Source: Salticus scenicus (taxonomy: Eukaryota > Arthropoda > Arachnida > Araneae > Salticidae). Taken from it: 64,000 bases of DNA. The position numbers and the translations under genes were made by a program. The stretch lies in assembly GCA_963930645.1 (NCBI GenBank), contig OZ005649.1:382717887-382781886 (forward strand), given 5' to 3'. This document shows, piece after piece, positions 45,201-57,260 of this stretch (its first letter is position 1; every line of letters begins with the position of its first letter). The notes under the pieces were generated by a model. It did not search any database and had not been told where the DNA came from. It saw only the letters and a program-made list of their open reading frames with translations.

Positions 45201-46426
45201 AACCTTCTCCTAAATATAAAAATTATTTTGTCCATCCGGACACAGGTCTGTTAATGATCAAACGAAAGTTTCACCAGCCTGAAAACTCTCCAAAAACAAA
45301 AATTGTAGTACCACAGAAGTTAAAACCTAAAGTATTAAAAATTTGTCACATGCCTCACTTTGGAATTAGAAATACATACAGAAGAATACTTAAACACTTT
45401 TATTGGACAGGATTATTTGAAGATGTAAAAAACTTTGTTCTGTCCTGTACATTATGTATTCAATATAAACCGCACAGAATTCCACCTGCTCCACTACAGG
45501 AAATGTTTGTTCCTTCTGCGCCGAGTATGTTAGTTTCCATGGACTTTTTGGGTCCTTTCTCTAATGGCTTCCATGTGTTAACATTCCTCGATCATTTTTC
45601 TAAACATATTGAATTGGTACCAGTAAAAAATGCAACAGCACAAGCTGTAGTTAAAGCCATTACGGGATACATTACTACCTTTGGTCGACCCTCTGCGATA
45701 CTCTCAGACTTAGGCCCACAGTTCACAGCAAACATCTTTAACAACTTGGCACAGACATTGAAAATTACAATCTCCCATTCATCATCAGGACACCCGCAAA
45801 CACAAGGCTCATCAGAAAGAATTAATACCAGCATTAAATCCTCAATTTCCACTCTTACCAAGGAAGGATTTGATTTTCATCAGGCTTTGATGATACACAA
45901 GAACCTGTATAACACCACCGTTCATTCTTCAACTGGATATTCTCCAGCCTTTCTGCATTTTGGCAGGTCAATAACAAGCATCTTTGACTTGTTTGAAGCT
46001 CCTCAGTTAGAAACACTGGAATTTCCATATGAATACCATAAATACATGGAATCAATGAAACAGATCTTTAGGCAAGTGCATCATAACATGAAGTTTTACC
46101 AAAACCAACGTAATACTAGACAACATAAAAAAGCAGTTCTCCGGAAATTCAAAGAAAATGATATGGTCTTTATAAAAACCAAAGATACATTTAAACCAAG
46201 ATTCATAGGCCCATATTCAGTTCAAAAAGTAATATCTGACGTGTTACTCTCCGTCAGAGAATTCGAAAATGAAGGGGCTGAACCATTCACTATTAACATA
46301 GACCGTGTCATCCTGGCGCATAAAAGAAAGCAACATCTCATTCCACAAACAATTCTGACAGGTCAACCAGCTGGGATTGTTCAACCGCAGTCTCATTATG
46401 ATCTCAGACCAAGATGCAAAACTTAA
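42215..46426 (+). pseudogene. pol: G2 Pol, one in-frame UAG in RT
   Basis: Counting from 42221: protease LLDSGASVSLL (Asp about 131); RT with LALDLRLINS (about 524) and TTLDFPSAYHQ; then TAG at 44078-44080, three codons before the intact YQDD active site (44084-44095). The frame continues through RNase H (LNTDASK, about 770), the HHCC zinc domain (HFGIRNTYRRI...CTLC) and the integrase core with Asp 45542, Asp 45707 and Glu 45815 (DD35E), then a GPY module (RFIGPYSV), to TAA at 46424-46426. In G1 the codon at the UAG position is a tyrosine codon, so the UAG looks like a single-base change. Everything else is open, and length and domain order are normal. Confidence 0.92.
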
Positions 46427-48246
46427 TTTTTGTTTTTTGTTTTTTTGTTTCCATTTTCACAAATGTTCTTTTAACATGTTTTTTTTTTTTTTTAAGTTTT
46501 TTTTTAGGGGACTTGATAAGCAATTCATTCACCAAAGTTGCCTGTTGTAAACAAGTATGAGTTGGTACAGGTATATTTGATAAGTTGTATTTTGTATATT
46601 GTCCTATTATATATTGTGTAGTTATATATATATATTTTTTCTCCTGTGGCAAATGTTGAATATCTACAAAAACTTAGTTAAGTGTATATTGTAGTTAATA
46701 TGAATATAAATCTTCTGTTATGCTGATTTATTTTATATATTGTCTTATTTGTTAAATTTGATAACTATACTATAATTATTTACTGCTCAAAATGTACAGT
46801 ATGTGTGTGTTATATGTATCGGAAACTTGCATATTTATATGTGTATACATAATTTTTCTTCTTTCTTTTCATATATTAATTCCTACACATTGTCATGTTT
46901 ATAAATATATTGGGTTATTAAATACAATTTCTGGAAGCTTCCACACCATTTTCACAGACACAAACATCACTTATACAACACAAGTATACACTACATCCAC
47001 ACTATTACACAATCAAATTAATACACAATCCACACATGATATGTATATAAATGTGTATAATGTTTGATAAAATTTTTTGTTTATTGTGATTATTGACATT
47101 GCAGTTTTGTTTTGGTTATATCTAATAGTATGTTTATTTGAGTATTACTTGACGTTTATATTAAGTGCATTTTTGATTTTGTTTAGTAATCTAACTTGGT
47201 GGCCTCAGTAGCCACTCACATTTATTATTTCCATTTATAATATGTATATTCTTTAAATAATAATAATAATAATGGTAATGATAAAATTTTAAAAAATCTA
47301 ATTCGAATATTATACTCGAGTACTTGGAATGCCTTTTCCGTAATGTAATATTTATCTGTAAGATTATTTTGACATTTGTATTGATACTTATTTTGATTTT
47401 TTTTTCTCCTTCATAATAATGCTTCAAGAGGTCATCTGTAAATATTTTATACTGAAATATAACTGATTTTGTTTTATCAGTTGTTAACAAGATTTCTTTG
47501 ACATTTATTTAGTATAGTTGTTCTTTCATGTGTATACTTATACATTGATTAATCGGTAGATGGTATTTAATATCAAGACTATTGGTTAAATATTTTTGTT
47601 GATATTGCACATCCACTGAAATTCTTTGTCATGTCATACATTTTTTTATTCTCGTTAACTAATTATTTTTACAAATTTATAAGAAAGCAAATTTTACAGC
47701 AATTAACATGCTTTTCAATATTTCTGTTATAATACTATTTTCTTTAAAAGGTATCAATGTTTTTTTACTCATGTCACTTGTTGATAAAAGCTGTGTCTGT
47801 TTGCATTTATAGATATATTTTATTAGTTGTCAATATCCTAATAAATATTGTTAGATATGTCACTGACCACTTTTGTATCAATAAAATCTTTTATTTGAGA
47901 ATGTCTGTAACCACAGTGCTGAAATAGTATTGTTTTTGATGAAATGGTGTATTCCTCCCCTATTTTGGTAGAATTGATCACCTACCAGGGTAGGCGTTGA
48001 TATTGGGTTTTTTGTCGGAATTTTATTGTTTCAGCTTTACTTATCGATTTTGTATTGTGTTTGGTTCAGATTTTGTGTCACATGTACATTGTTCTCAAAA
48101 TTTCCAAATTTTTTTATCAAGTGCATGTTATTAAGAGTATTGTAAGACCTTTCAGTTGCTTAAAGATTTGCTTTGTTACATTCATGCCTTTAATGGCCGT
48201 TCCTACAACATTATGTAGTCAATATGGATATTTTTTTTTCACATGT

Positions 48247-48281
<35 letters not shown>

Positions 48282-48355
48282 TAATCCTTCATGTAAATGT
48301 AGGTATGCACTCTCCATTCACATGTTTAGTCTTCCAAATTTTTTTAATGGTCGTT
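46427..48355 (+). other. G2 3' noncoding region
   Basis: 1.9 kb with no env-like frame; small AT-biased frames (e.g. 46792-47067, 47191-47490) have no domains. An A29 run lies at 48250-48278. Similar in length and position to the G1 3' region. Confidence 0.7.
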
Positions 48356-48363
48356 AGGGGTAA
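48350..48363 (+). promoter_or_regulatory. G2 polypurine tract
   Basis: GTCGTTAGGGGTAA abuts the 3' LTR. Shorter than in G1, but shares the GTCG...GGGG layout. Confidence 0.6.
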
Positions 48364-49135
48364 TGTGATGTTAAAAACATCACTTCTTTTTAAATGTTAA
48401 ATAAGATCGTTTTCTGCACTTAAATGCATTGTTTCTCTCAGCTGGCTCAACTCACCCTGTTGTGTTTGCTTTACTGCAACACACACACAGGAGAAAAATT
48501 GGTTCTTCTTTCCTAGTGGTGATGTCATATCACACCATGCTGAGAACCAATAGGGTGATGGTTCTGACTCCACCTTCTGTTATTCCGGCAGTTTTAAATT
48601 TAGTTGGGTTTCAGCAGCTCTCAAGAGAAGAACATGGGGTGAGAAAGATTTGTTTTGCTTCTGTTTTAAAATAATGACCATTTTATCATTTGGAGAGAGA
48701 GTGCCTACTTATTAATAATAAATATATATATATTAGTTTATATGAATACTTATTCAAATTTTATAAACCATTAATTTTTATATCCTACTTAATTTGGAAT
48801 TACTAGTGTGGTTTGGAAAATAAAATTGATTAATTTTGATGCAGCAGATTAGTTTTCTTACAAACATTATTTTTGTATGCATTTTTCTTTTTACAGCATT
48901 CTAGCCAATAAGTAAATTGATTCCTCTTTTCTCTTATGTAAATAAAATTATTTGGATATATATATTTGACCTTTTGACCCAAAGAATAAAAAGGGTTAGT
49001 GGCCAGAACGCAATGTACGCCATGAGGTTCTTTGATCCTCACTAAGTAACTTCTGTTGCTATGAAAATTAAAAATATTAATAAAATTAATTTAAAATATG
49101 GAAACATAAAAAGTAAATGAATTATTTACATCACA
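48364..49135 (+). repeat. G2 3' LTR
   Basis: 772 bp, the same length as the 5' LTR. Only 'acataaaaagt' against 'acatagaaagt' differs by eye. Confidence 0.96.
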
Positions 49136-49830
49136 CAGTTAGGCCGTTCAAAATTGGTACAGTTAGGTTTTAGATGCCTGCAAGTCGAATGGGGATATTT
49201 TCGAAAGTGTAAAGTTATTAGGAGGGCCAGGAAAGGGGGAGGGGAGGGGGAGGAGGGGGGCAAAAAAATAAAAATAGAGTTAGATCGCTCAAAATTGGTA
49301 TATAGATGTTTTCGATACTTACAAATCGATTGCGGATACTTTCGAATTTTTAAAATTATTAGGTGGGGCGGGAAGGGGGGGCGGTAAGGGGGGGGCTATG
49401 GTAAAAAACAAATAGAAATACAGTTAGGCCGTTCAAAATCGGTACAGATAGGTTTTAGAGGCCTGCAAGTCGAATGGGGATTTTTTTGAAAGTATAAAGT
49501 TATTAGGAGGGCCGGGAAGGGGGGGCAGAGGGGCAAAAAAAAAAGAAAATAGAGTTAGATCATTCAAAATTGGTACATAGAGGTTTCCAATACCTACAAT
49601 TCGATTGCGGATATTTTCGAATTTTTAAAATTATTGGGAGGGCGGGAAGGGGGGGGGGAGGGAGTAGAGCGGTAAAAAAATAAAAATAGAGATATATCGT
49701 TCAAAACTGGTGCATAGAGGTTTTTGATACTTACAAATCGATTGCGGATATTTCAAATTTGTAAAATTATTAGGATAGACAGGAGGGGGGGGCGAAGTGG
49801 GAAAATAATAGAAATAAGAGTTAGATCATT
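49136..49830 (+). repeat. Alternating G-rich tandem units of H1, right block
   Basis: Continues the x/y array after the duplicated CAGTT. About five units with poly-G tracts up to 10. The tail 'gaaggcagtgagaacccggt' precedes the Helitron 3' end, as in H2. Confidence 0.9.
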
Positions 49831-49993
49831 TTGGGAATTTTTTCCGAAGGCAGTGAGAACCCGGTGCGACATTTTTCCTACTCAGATTTTGTTTCTCTTT
49901 TTTTTCATGTGATAAAAATTAATGCAATTTTGAGAATTCATTATAGTGATTCATTTAAAAATAGGGACCAGCGAAGCGGGCGTTGCCTGCTAG

Positions 49994-50040
49994 TATTTAT
50001 ATATAAAGAGAGTGAGATAATTTAAAATGTCTTAACATAA
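49994..50040. other. 47-bp spacer between H1 and H2
   Basis: AT-rich, with 'tttatatataaagagagtga', which itself resembles a Helitron 5' end. Confidence 0.6.
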
Positions 50041-50219
50041 TCTATATATATAAAAGAGTAAACTCACTGATTCACTCACTGACTCAACACGGTTGTGGCG
50101 ATCCTATGGGAGATAGAGTCGCAATTTTTGGTGAGCAGGTTGATTTTAGGACCCTGACGCTCACTAAGACGGGATTTTGCGAAATACCCCCCGTTCCCCC
50201 CCGGGGGGGGGGCAGAAGG

Positions 50220-51215
50220 CAATAATCACCTTTATAAGCATATCTCGGCTCCAAATTGCTTCACGGTGAAGAAATTGCAGATGGGGAGACTAGACTTGAA
50301 TACAAAAAAATCATTTTCTGCGATTTTCGAATTTTGGATTTTTAAGGGGGTAGGGGGTAAAAATGAGATTTTCGGGGCGCATAAGGCAAAAACACATTTA
50401 TAAGTACAACTCGGCACCAAATTAATTCACAGGGAAGAAATTGCAGATTGGGAGACTAGGCTTGAATACGAAAAAATAATTTTCTGCAATTTTGGAATTT
50501 TTGATTTTTTAGGGGGGAAGGGGGTGAAAATGATTTTCGGAGTTGCTGAAGACAAAAACACCTTTATAAGCATAACTCGGCTCCAAATTGCTTCACGAGG
50601 AAGATATTGCAGATGGGGAGACTAGATTTGAATACAAAAAAATCATTTCCGCGATTTTGGATTTTTGGATTTTTAAGGGGGAAAAGGGGTGAAAATGATT
50701 TTCGGAGGCACAGGAGGCAAAAACACCTTTATAAGCATAACTCGGCTCCAAATTACTTCACGATGAAAAAATTGCAGATGGGGAGACAAGACTTAAGTAC
50801 AAAAAAATCATTTTCTGCGATTTTGGAATTTTGGATTTTTAAGGGGGGAGAGAGGCTGAAAATGATTTTCGAAGGTGCAGAAGGCAAAAACCACCTTTAT
50901 AAGCACAACTCGGCTCCAAATTGCTTCCCGGTGAAGAAATTGCAGAGGGAGAGACTAGACTTGAAAACAAAAAAATCGTTTTCTGCGATTTTGGAATTTT
51001 GGATTTTTAAGAGGGGAAGGGGGTATAAATGGTTTTCGGAGGCGCATAAGGCAAAAACACATTTATAAGTATAACTCGGCTCCAAATAACTTCACGGTGA
51101 AGAAATTGCAGATGGGGAGACTAGACTTGAATACGAAAAAATCACTTCCTGCGATTTTGGAATTTTGGATTTTTAACGGGAGAAGGGGGTATAAATGATT
51201 TAGAAAAATACGGAT
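50220..51215 (+). repeat. Six tandem units of about 166 bp in H2
   Basis: 'tttataag' marks unit starts near 50231, 50398, 50564, 50728, 50896 and 51062. Each has 'actcggctccaaatt', 'gaagaaattgcagatgggga' and a G-tract. The 153-codon frame at 50607-51068 is three unit translations in a row and is not taken as a gene. Confidence 0.9.
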
Positions 51216-51365
51216 TTTCGAGTAAAAGTAATAGCTCAAAGATGTAAAAAAAAAAAAAAAAAAAAAAAACGCCAAGCGTCTTCTTGAAAATATTTCCAAA
51301 AACTCACTTTTTGATTTTTTCTGTTTTTTTTTTTTTTTTTTTTTTTTTTTTGGGGGGGGGGGGGG

Positions 51366-51830
51366 GCAAAAAAAATAAAAATAGTGCCAGATCGTTCAAA
51401 ATTGGTACATAGAGGTTTTCGATACTTACAAATCGATTGCGGATATTTTCGAATTTGTAAAATTTTTAGAAGGGGTGGGAAGGGGGGGCAGTATGGGTGG
51501 CTATGGGCAAAAACAAATAGAAATACAGTTAGTCCGTTCAAAATTGGTAGAGATATGTTTTAAAGGCCTGTAAGTCGAATGGGGATATTTTCGAAAGTGT
51601 AAAGTTATTAGGAGGGGCGAGAATGGGGGAGGGGAGAGAGGGGGGGGGCAAAAAAAATAGAATAGAGTTAGAGCATTCAAAATTGGTATATAGAGGTTTT
51701 CGATACTTACAAATCGATTGCGGATATTTTCGAATTTTTAAAATTATTAGGATAGACGGGAGGGGGGGGGCGAAGGGGGAAAATAATAGAAATAAGAGTT
51801 AGAGCATTTTGGGAAGTTTTTCCGAAGGCA
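51366..51830 (+). repeat. x/y G-rich units in H2
   Basis: Same two unit types as in H1, for example 'tgtaagtcgaatggggatat' and 'acaaatcgattgcggatat'. The tail from about 51790 to 51985 is nearly identical to 49800-49993. Confidence 0.9.
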
Positions 51831-51985
51831 GTGAGAACCCGGTGCGACATTTTTCCTAATAAGATTTTTTTTTTTTTTTTCTGTTTTTTTTTTCACGTGA
51901 TAAAAATTAATACAATTTTGAGAATTCAGTAATTATAGCGATTCATTTAAAAATAGGGACCAGCGAAGCGGGCAATGCCTGCTAG

Positions 51986-53031
51986 TATATATATATATAT
52001 TACTCTCATATTTACTCTCATAACTACATAGTGCTAATTAAAAAATAATTAAAAATTTCTTTTTATATAGGTCTATATTTTGATACAGAATTTCAACAAA
52101 ATAATTACTTATGATTTTCACATTTATATCTGTCAATTCATTAAAGTTTCAAATGCTTACGAAATATACATTAGCGCAAGTTCCCTTAACAATTACCGTC
52201 TCTTTTGTGTTTAAAAAGCTTAATAACGACGTCGAAAATTTAAGCAAAGAAAGCCGAAACGTGGAAATCAATAATGTTTGTTTCCATGGTTACGAAAATA
52301 AAAATGATTTAGAGACGAAATAGTCTTTTAGATTATAATGGTTTTCAAAGATCATATTTGTTCTGGAAATTCAATTTAAAAGCAAGAAAGAGCTTTAGGT
52401 ATTTGTTCCACAGATATAGTATAGCTATACAGATGAACATTTTAATTGCTTGTTAAATTATTCGTGAATTAATTGGATGTAAAGTATATGAAATTTAAGT
52501 ATTTCTGTGATTTATTTTTTGAAGAATTGTTGAGAAGTGTATAATATTAATTATTGGCGAAAATGTAAAAAGTAAATTTTAACTAATAAACATATTTTAT
52601 TTTACATAAAGATAAAGATATTTTTAATGACATTTTATTTTATATTAAATTGCATTTGCCATAAATAATCATTCTAAATTAAAGTAGAATGTTTAAGAAT
52701 ATCATCATTATCGCATTAAAAAATTATGAATATACTAAACATATTTTAAGATATTTTTTCTTCAACCCCACAATTCAAATGCTAGAAAATTCACTTATTT
52801 TTTCTAAGACAAAGCAACTGTTAAAAAAAAAAAATGCATTTTGTAAACAAAAATTTAATTAAAAAATCCAGTATATATATAAATATTTCTCTAACGTGGA
52901 CCAGTTTTGATTAAATTTCGCCGAAATTATGTGATGGTAAAATAAATTATAAGTAAAATATGTGCTGATAAAAAATAATAATGGGCAATATTTAAGCATG
53001 AGGACTCCGTTTATTCGTTATCTGATCATTT

Positions 53032-53074
<43 letters not shown>

Positions 53075-53379
53075 GTACCTTTACAATTTTTGCAAATTTT
53101 ATTTTAAACAGCAATAGTTTAAAAATATAAACAGAAAATGGACTAGGCTCATAAATTGACTAAAAAACACAGTAATAACAAATTTAATCAAAACGGGTAA
53201 AGATTTTTTTTTTTTTTTTTTATGTCAAAACAAATAAATTAATCAATAAAAATACATTACCAACATGTCGAAATAAGAAAAATCTAAAAGTCGCCATGGG
53301 GATATTAAATCTGTACTGCCTGGCGAAGTATGAAAACTTGGTAGTCAAATATGAATTTTATTTTGAAATCTTTTTAGTT
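51986..53379. other. AT-rich region, no gene
   Basis: Part (52265-52560) resembles 5815-6130. A32 (53036-53069) and T-runs are present. A repeat A fragment ('aaaagtcgccatgggg') lies near 53285. The 70-codon frame at 52111 lacks recognisable motifs. Confidence 0.45.
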
Positions 53380-54902
53380 CCCCATCATACTATAGGTATG
53401 GGGAACTTAGGTAATCGTGAAAATTTTCGACCCTGTTTTTTTGACTTTTTTATACGTTTTCAGGTGTGAGGAATCCGAAAATGACAAAATTTGTATGGTG
53501 TCTGTCTGTAGGGTGTCTGTTAGTCTGTTAGTCTGTTAGTGTGTTAGTGTGTAAGTCCGTTAGTTTGTTAGTCTGTGTACACGATATCTCAAGAACAAAT
53601 TGTCGCAGAGAGGTCAGATCAATTTTAAAATATTACTTTCGACACTGGCAAGAACCCTATTCATTTGCAACATTCGAATTTAAAAACTTCATAAGTTATT
53701 AGAAATTTACGATTTTCTTAACATGGGAGAATAGGACAAAAATTCACTTAAAGGTGCATTAAATGGAAACTTTTCACTGTAAAAATGTCGGACCAGTTTT
53801 AAAATATCAGTTTTGATGCCGGAAGGAACATCAGTAACTATAAATATGCTACTTTGAAAATTTCGCAAATTATTGGAAATTTACGAATTTCTTAACATGG
53901 CAGTATAGGGCAAAATTTCACATAAACGTCAATTTTGAGAGATATTTTCATCGTAAAGATGTCAGACTACTTTTGAAATATTATTTAGGACACTGGTATG
54001 AATATTAATGACTATGAATTTTCCAATATAAAAATTTCGTAACTTATTGGGAATTTACGAATTTCTTAACATGGCAGAATAGAGCAAAATTTCACATAAA
54101 CGTCAATCTTGAGGGATATTTTCATCGTAAAGATGTCAAACCACTTTCGAAATATTATTTAGGATACTGGCATGAATATCATAGACTACCATTTTTCCAA
54201 TTTAAAAAATTCGTAAGTTATTTGAAATTTACGATTTACTTGACATGTCAGAATAAGGCAAATTTGAGCATAAACTTCCATTTTGAGCATCATAAATACA
54301 TTAGACAACTTCAAAATTACGTTTATGATATTGGTTTGAACATGATTGAATACAAATATTCTAATACGAAAATTTCGTAAATTATTCGTAATTTACGATT
54401 TTATCAACATAGCGAAATTGTAAATTTTTCATATAAATATGAATTTTGAGGATTATTGCATTGGAAATAGTAGCATGAAAACTAAACAACGGAATTGACC
54501 CTGATAAAATAAATTAATAGATTAGAATAAGATAAATATATCGAAGTGAACGGTGGATAGCCTATTAGGCGGGGATTTCATTCTGTCACTGTATCGTGCT
54601 TTGGTCAAATTCATTTCTTTTAACATGATTATAATATGTCTCGCACTAGAAATTTATGAGAACATAAATATGATGGGGAACTGAGCAGAGTCCACCTATG
54701 CCAACTAGTTTTGAATGCTTTTGGTTTAACATAATTAGCATTTAATCGCACAATATTAATTTGGTTTTCACGATAACTTGGCTTTTCTGATGAATTAAAA
54801 TTAAAACTGGCTGGATAAATTGGTTTAAGATTAATGAGTTTCAAATTTTAAAGGTAAATAAGAAAAGAAAGAAAGTACGAAAATTTCGCTCGGGTTTGCT
54901 AG
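53380..54902 (+). repeat. Repeat with five about 172-bp tandem units and Helitron-like 3' end
   Basis: The left part has 'ccccatcatactatag' and a 'gtctgttagt' minisatellite (53503-53575). Units recur with 'aatttacga' near 53704, 53878, 54052, 54225 and 54390. The right end reads 'aatttcgctcgggtttg' then CTAG (54899-54902) before T, consistent with a Helitron terminus. No 5' TC end was identified with certainty. Confidence 0.55.
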
Positions 54903-54908
54903 TGTCGA

Positions 54909-55363
54909 ATAAATATAAGACCAATATTTACTCCTTATTTGGAGGTTGCCAAGCAACGTTCTTTATGTACAGTGCATAGATATAGTAATATATATAGATC
55001 TATCATCCCCATGTTATAGAGCAAAAAATTTTGATGCCGAAAAAAAGTTCTAAAATTAGCCATTAGAGAGTATTGAAAAAAAGAATAAAAAGAAAAATGA
55101 ATTTGAAACTGTATCTGGAGTTTTTCATTTACCTTTAGTAAATAAATTATTCATAAATTCTATTTACTAAATTATCTGTGTGTATTCCTGTATGTGATTT
55201 ACTCGGGGAAAGGCAGCCATTAGAGTGACTTTTCCCGAAAAAAAAGGTGTCACTTTTTCCTTCTCGCTGATCAATCTATGTCTTATTACTATATCTATGA
55301 TAAATATAAGACCGATATTTACTCGTTATTTGGAGGTTGCCAAGCAACGTGCCTTATGTACAG
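54909..55363 (+). repeat. 65-bp direct duplication flanking MITE copy 3
   Basis: 54909-54972 and 55300-55363 both read 'ataaatataagacc' ... 'ggaggttgccaagcaacg' ... 'ttatgtacag', with about five differences. This replaces the 8-bp TSD seen at the other two MITE copies. Confidence 0.85.
54975..55299 (+). mobile_element. hAT-like MITE, copy 3
   Basis: Ends CATAGATATAGTAATA and ...TATTACTATATCTATG are perfect 16-bp inverted repeats. The interior matches copies 1 and 2 with shorter A-runs. Adjacent 8-mers do not match each other. Confidence 0.8.
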
Positions 55364-56260
55364 AGTTCTTTAATGGTACTAAATCATTAATAAAGATCTT
55401 TAATTTTGTTAAGTCTGGTGGTCGGAATAAAAGTAATAAGCTGGAAAGGAATACTATTGGATTTCTCTTAATGAATGTATTACTTTAATCCTTTTCACAA
55501 TGTTGTGGTACAATGAGAAAACTAGTACACTGTAGTCACCACATGACTTTCTTATATATTTTCCTACACAAAATCACACAGTAAAAATAGTTTGTTAAAA
55601 TTATTATTTATTAAGATTATCTTGTTCCATGATGAATGCAAACGATTTCCATTCTAGAGATATAGTATAACACTAAATATCCAAAGAAAATCAATTTTAT
55701 ACTCTATAATGAAATCCTTAAAAAATGCGATTTTTTTCCCCCTTTTCGTTAAAAATGAAAAAAACTCGATAACTTTATTTTGAATTATCAGAGGAAGATG
55801 ATTCAACCATTCGTGTTAACAGTATTGACGAGCTCTTTTGAAAGATATCCATAATGAAAATTGGCCCCTTCGCGGGTGGACTTCCCCTCAGGAAGGAGGG
55901 GGGTGGAAGTTGCTCCAATATTATACAAAAAGAAAAAAAAGAAAAAAGAAAAATCCCAGTTGATTATCACTATTATAAATAATTCTTTTTAATTTCATAA
56001 TGATTAGTGAAAAAAATTCTCTTTATGTACATTTATACGAAATTTTGTCCTGTACTGTAATGTTAAAACTTTAGAAAAAGCAGGATGGCAACGCCAACTG
56101 TTGAACGACTTTTATCAAAAGTTGATGGGCACTAATTTATGTGAATGCACAACTACATATAAAATTTTATGAAATTCTAAGCAGTAGTTCCTGAGATACA
56201 GTTACCATAAAATTTTATACTAAATATAGAAAAAAGTAAAAATTAATTAAAAGTCAAACG
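55364..56260 (+). repeat. Dispersed repeat B, copy 2, with flanking sequence
   Basis: From about 55760 it follows repeat B order: 'gattcaaccattcgtgtta', 'cttcccctcaggaaggaggg', 'aacgccaactgttgaacgac'. The 87-codon frame starting at 55225 runs from the MITE into this flank and shows no domain. Confidence 0.55.
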
Positions 56261-56516
56261 AAATAACACTAAAATATTTCTTCAATTGCATGATCTTCGC
56301 TTATTTTTGAAAATACATAAAATTAGAATCAAGATAAAGTAACAATAACGTAAGTACTAGTATTTGTCGTCACCACAAGATTTTCTTCTGTATTTTCCTG
56401 TGCAAATTCACACAACAAAAGTTATTTATAAAAATTATTTTCCATGATGAATTCAAAGAATCTCCATCTCAGAAAAACATAACACATCCAAAGAAAGTCA
56501 AATTTGTGCCAACATC

Positions 56517-56517
<1 letters not shown>

Positions 56518-56564
<47 letters not shown>
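56518..56564. repeat. (TAA)n microsatellite
   Basis: About 15 pure TAA units. Confidence 0.95.
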
Positions 56565-56566
<2 letters not shown>

Positions 56567-56574
56567 GTTTCCGT

Positions 56575-56830
56575 TGAAAATGAGAAAAAAAAAAAAAAAG
56601 ATAATTCTCTTTTAAATTGTTACAGATCTATTCTTCAACCATTCGTTTTAAAATTATTCATTAAGTATTTTGAATTGAACGACAACCAGATTAAAAATTA
56701 TACTACCTTAGAATGCCTCATTACCAGTAAAACAGAGCGGTCATCATGCATGCGCGCAATTTTTTTTTCTAGTTTATGACTACTATTACGAATAATTCTA
56801 ATTTCGCAATCATTTGTTAAAAATAATTCT
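56575..56830 (+). repeat. Repeat B fragment
   Basis: 'cttcaaccattcgttttaaa' and 'ttttctagtttatgactact' match other copies. Confidence 0.45.
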
Positions 56831-56837
56831 CATTGTG

Positions 56838-57260
56838 TACAGTCGAGGAAAATAAAAACGCATCACCCGCTGTTATTTCGTTATTAATTCACGCAGAAAA
56901 GTCTAACAGATATCATTCAAAAGGAATTTAAGAGTACTTTTAGAAAGTACACTTAAATTAAATTAGATTGCGAATTATTGCATAATGAGAATTATTTTTA
57001 ACGTAAAATCCATCATACCTGCAATTTTCTCCATTTTTCGCAAAAAATAATGCCTCAGAGAGTAACCAAAGCGACGAAGTTATTCTCCCTACCGTGAAAG
57101 CATGTCTCTAAACCTGCCTAAGTGGCGAATCCCAGACCACTGCCAATTGTCCATTGCCCACTGTGTAGTGAACCTTTAAAACCATTTAATCATAACTTCA
57201 ACTTATACAGGTGTTCATCCACGTTAACAGCGTTTTTATTCTTCATTTTCCCTTATTGAA
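56838..57260. mobile_element. Possible Tc1/mariner-like remnant
   Basis: Starts ACAGTCGAGGAAAATAAAAA just after T; near 57229-57254 the text 'agcgtttttattcttcattt' is an approximate complement. No transposase. The inverted match is partial, so this is tentative. Confidence 0.35.

Larger units (their letters stand above)
40089..49135 (+). mobile_element. Ty3/gypsy LTR retrotransposon G2 (nearly intact, young)
   Basis: 9.05 kb, with 772-bp LTRs and a 5-bp duplication CAGTT (40084-40088 and 49136-49140). Only one LTR difference was found by eye (near 40832/49107), so it inserted very recently. LTR termini TGTGATGT...ACATCACA are perfect 8-bp inverted repeats. Gag and Pol share one frame from 41306 to 46426, interrupted by UGA at 42212 (probably a readthrough stop) and UAG at 44078 (probably a disabling mutation). 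It is inserted in the y-unit array of H1. Confidence 0.96.
39132..49993 (+). mobile_element. Helitron H1 (nonautonomous), interrupted by G2
   Basis: 5' end A|TCTATATATATAAAAGAAGA (39132), a standard Helitron start. 3' end '...gcgaagcgggcgttgcctg' then CTAG (49990-49993) before T. Without G2 the element is about 1.8 kb. It contains no Rep/helicase and is mostly tandem arrays: two or three 170-bp units with 'aaaacgtgatttcac' (39290-39600), then alternating 130-140 bp G-rich units (39600-40088 and 49136-49830). It is probably mobilised by an autonomous Helitron elsewhere. Confidence 0.8.
50041..51985 (+). mobile_element. Helitron H2 (nonautonomous)
   Basis: Starts A|TCTATATATATAAAAGAGTA (50041) and ends '...gcgaagcgggcaatgcctg' then CTAG (51982-51985) before T. 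1.95 kb, same orientation as H1 and almost the same 3' end. Interior: six 166-bp units, A/T homopolymers (51246-51270 and 51327-51350), a G14 run, then x/y units shared with H1. No Rep. Confidence 0.85.

Noticed and set aside
46792..47490. Possible env in the G2 3' region
   Set aside because: Frames are short, on both strands, with no signal-peptide, furin-like or membrane-anchor arrangement.
50607..51068. 153-codon repeat protein in H2
   Set aside because: It is three translations of a 166-bp noncoding unit; neighbouring units are not open in the same way and no start context is evident.
55225..55488. 87-codon frame
   Set aside because: Begins inside MITE copy 3 and runs into its flank; no recognised motif.
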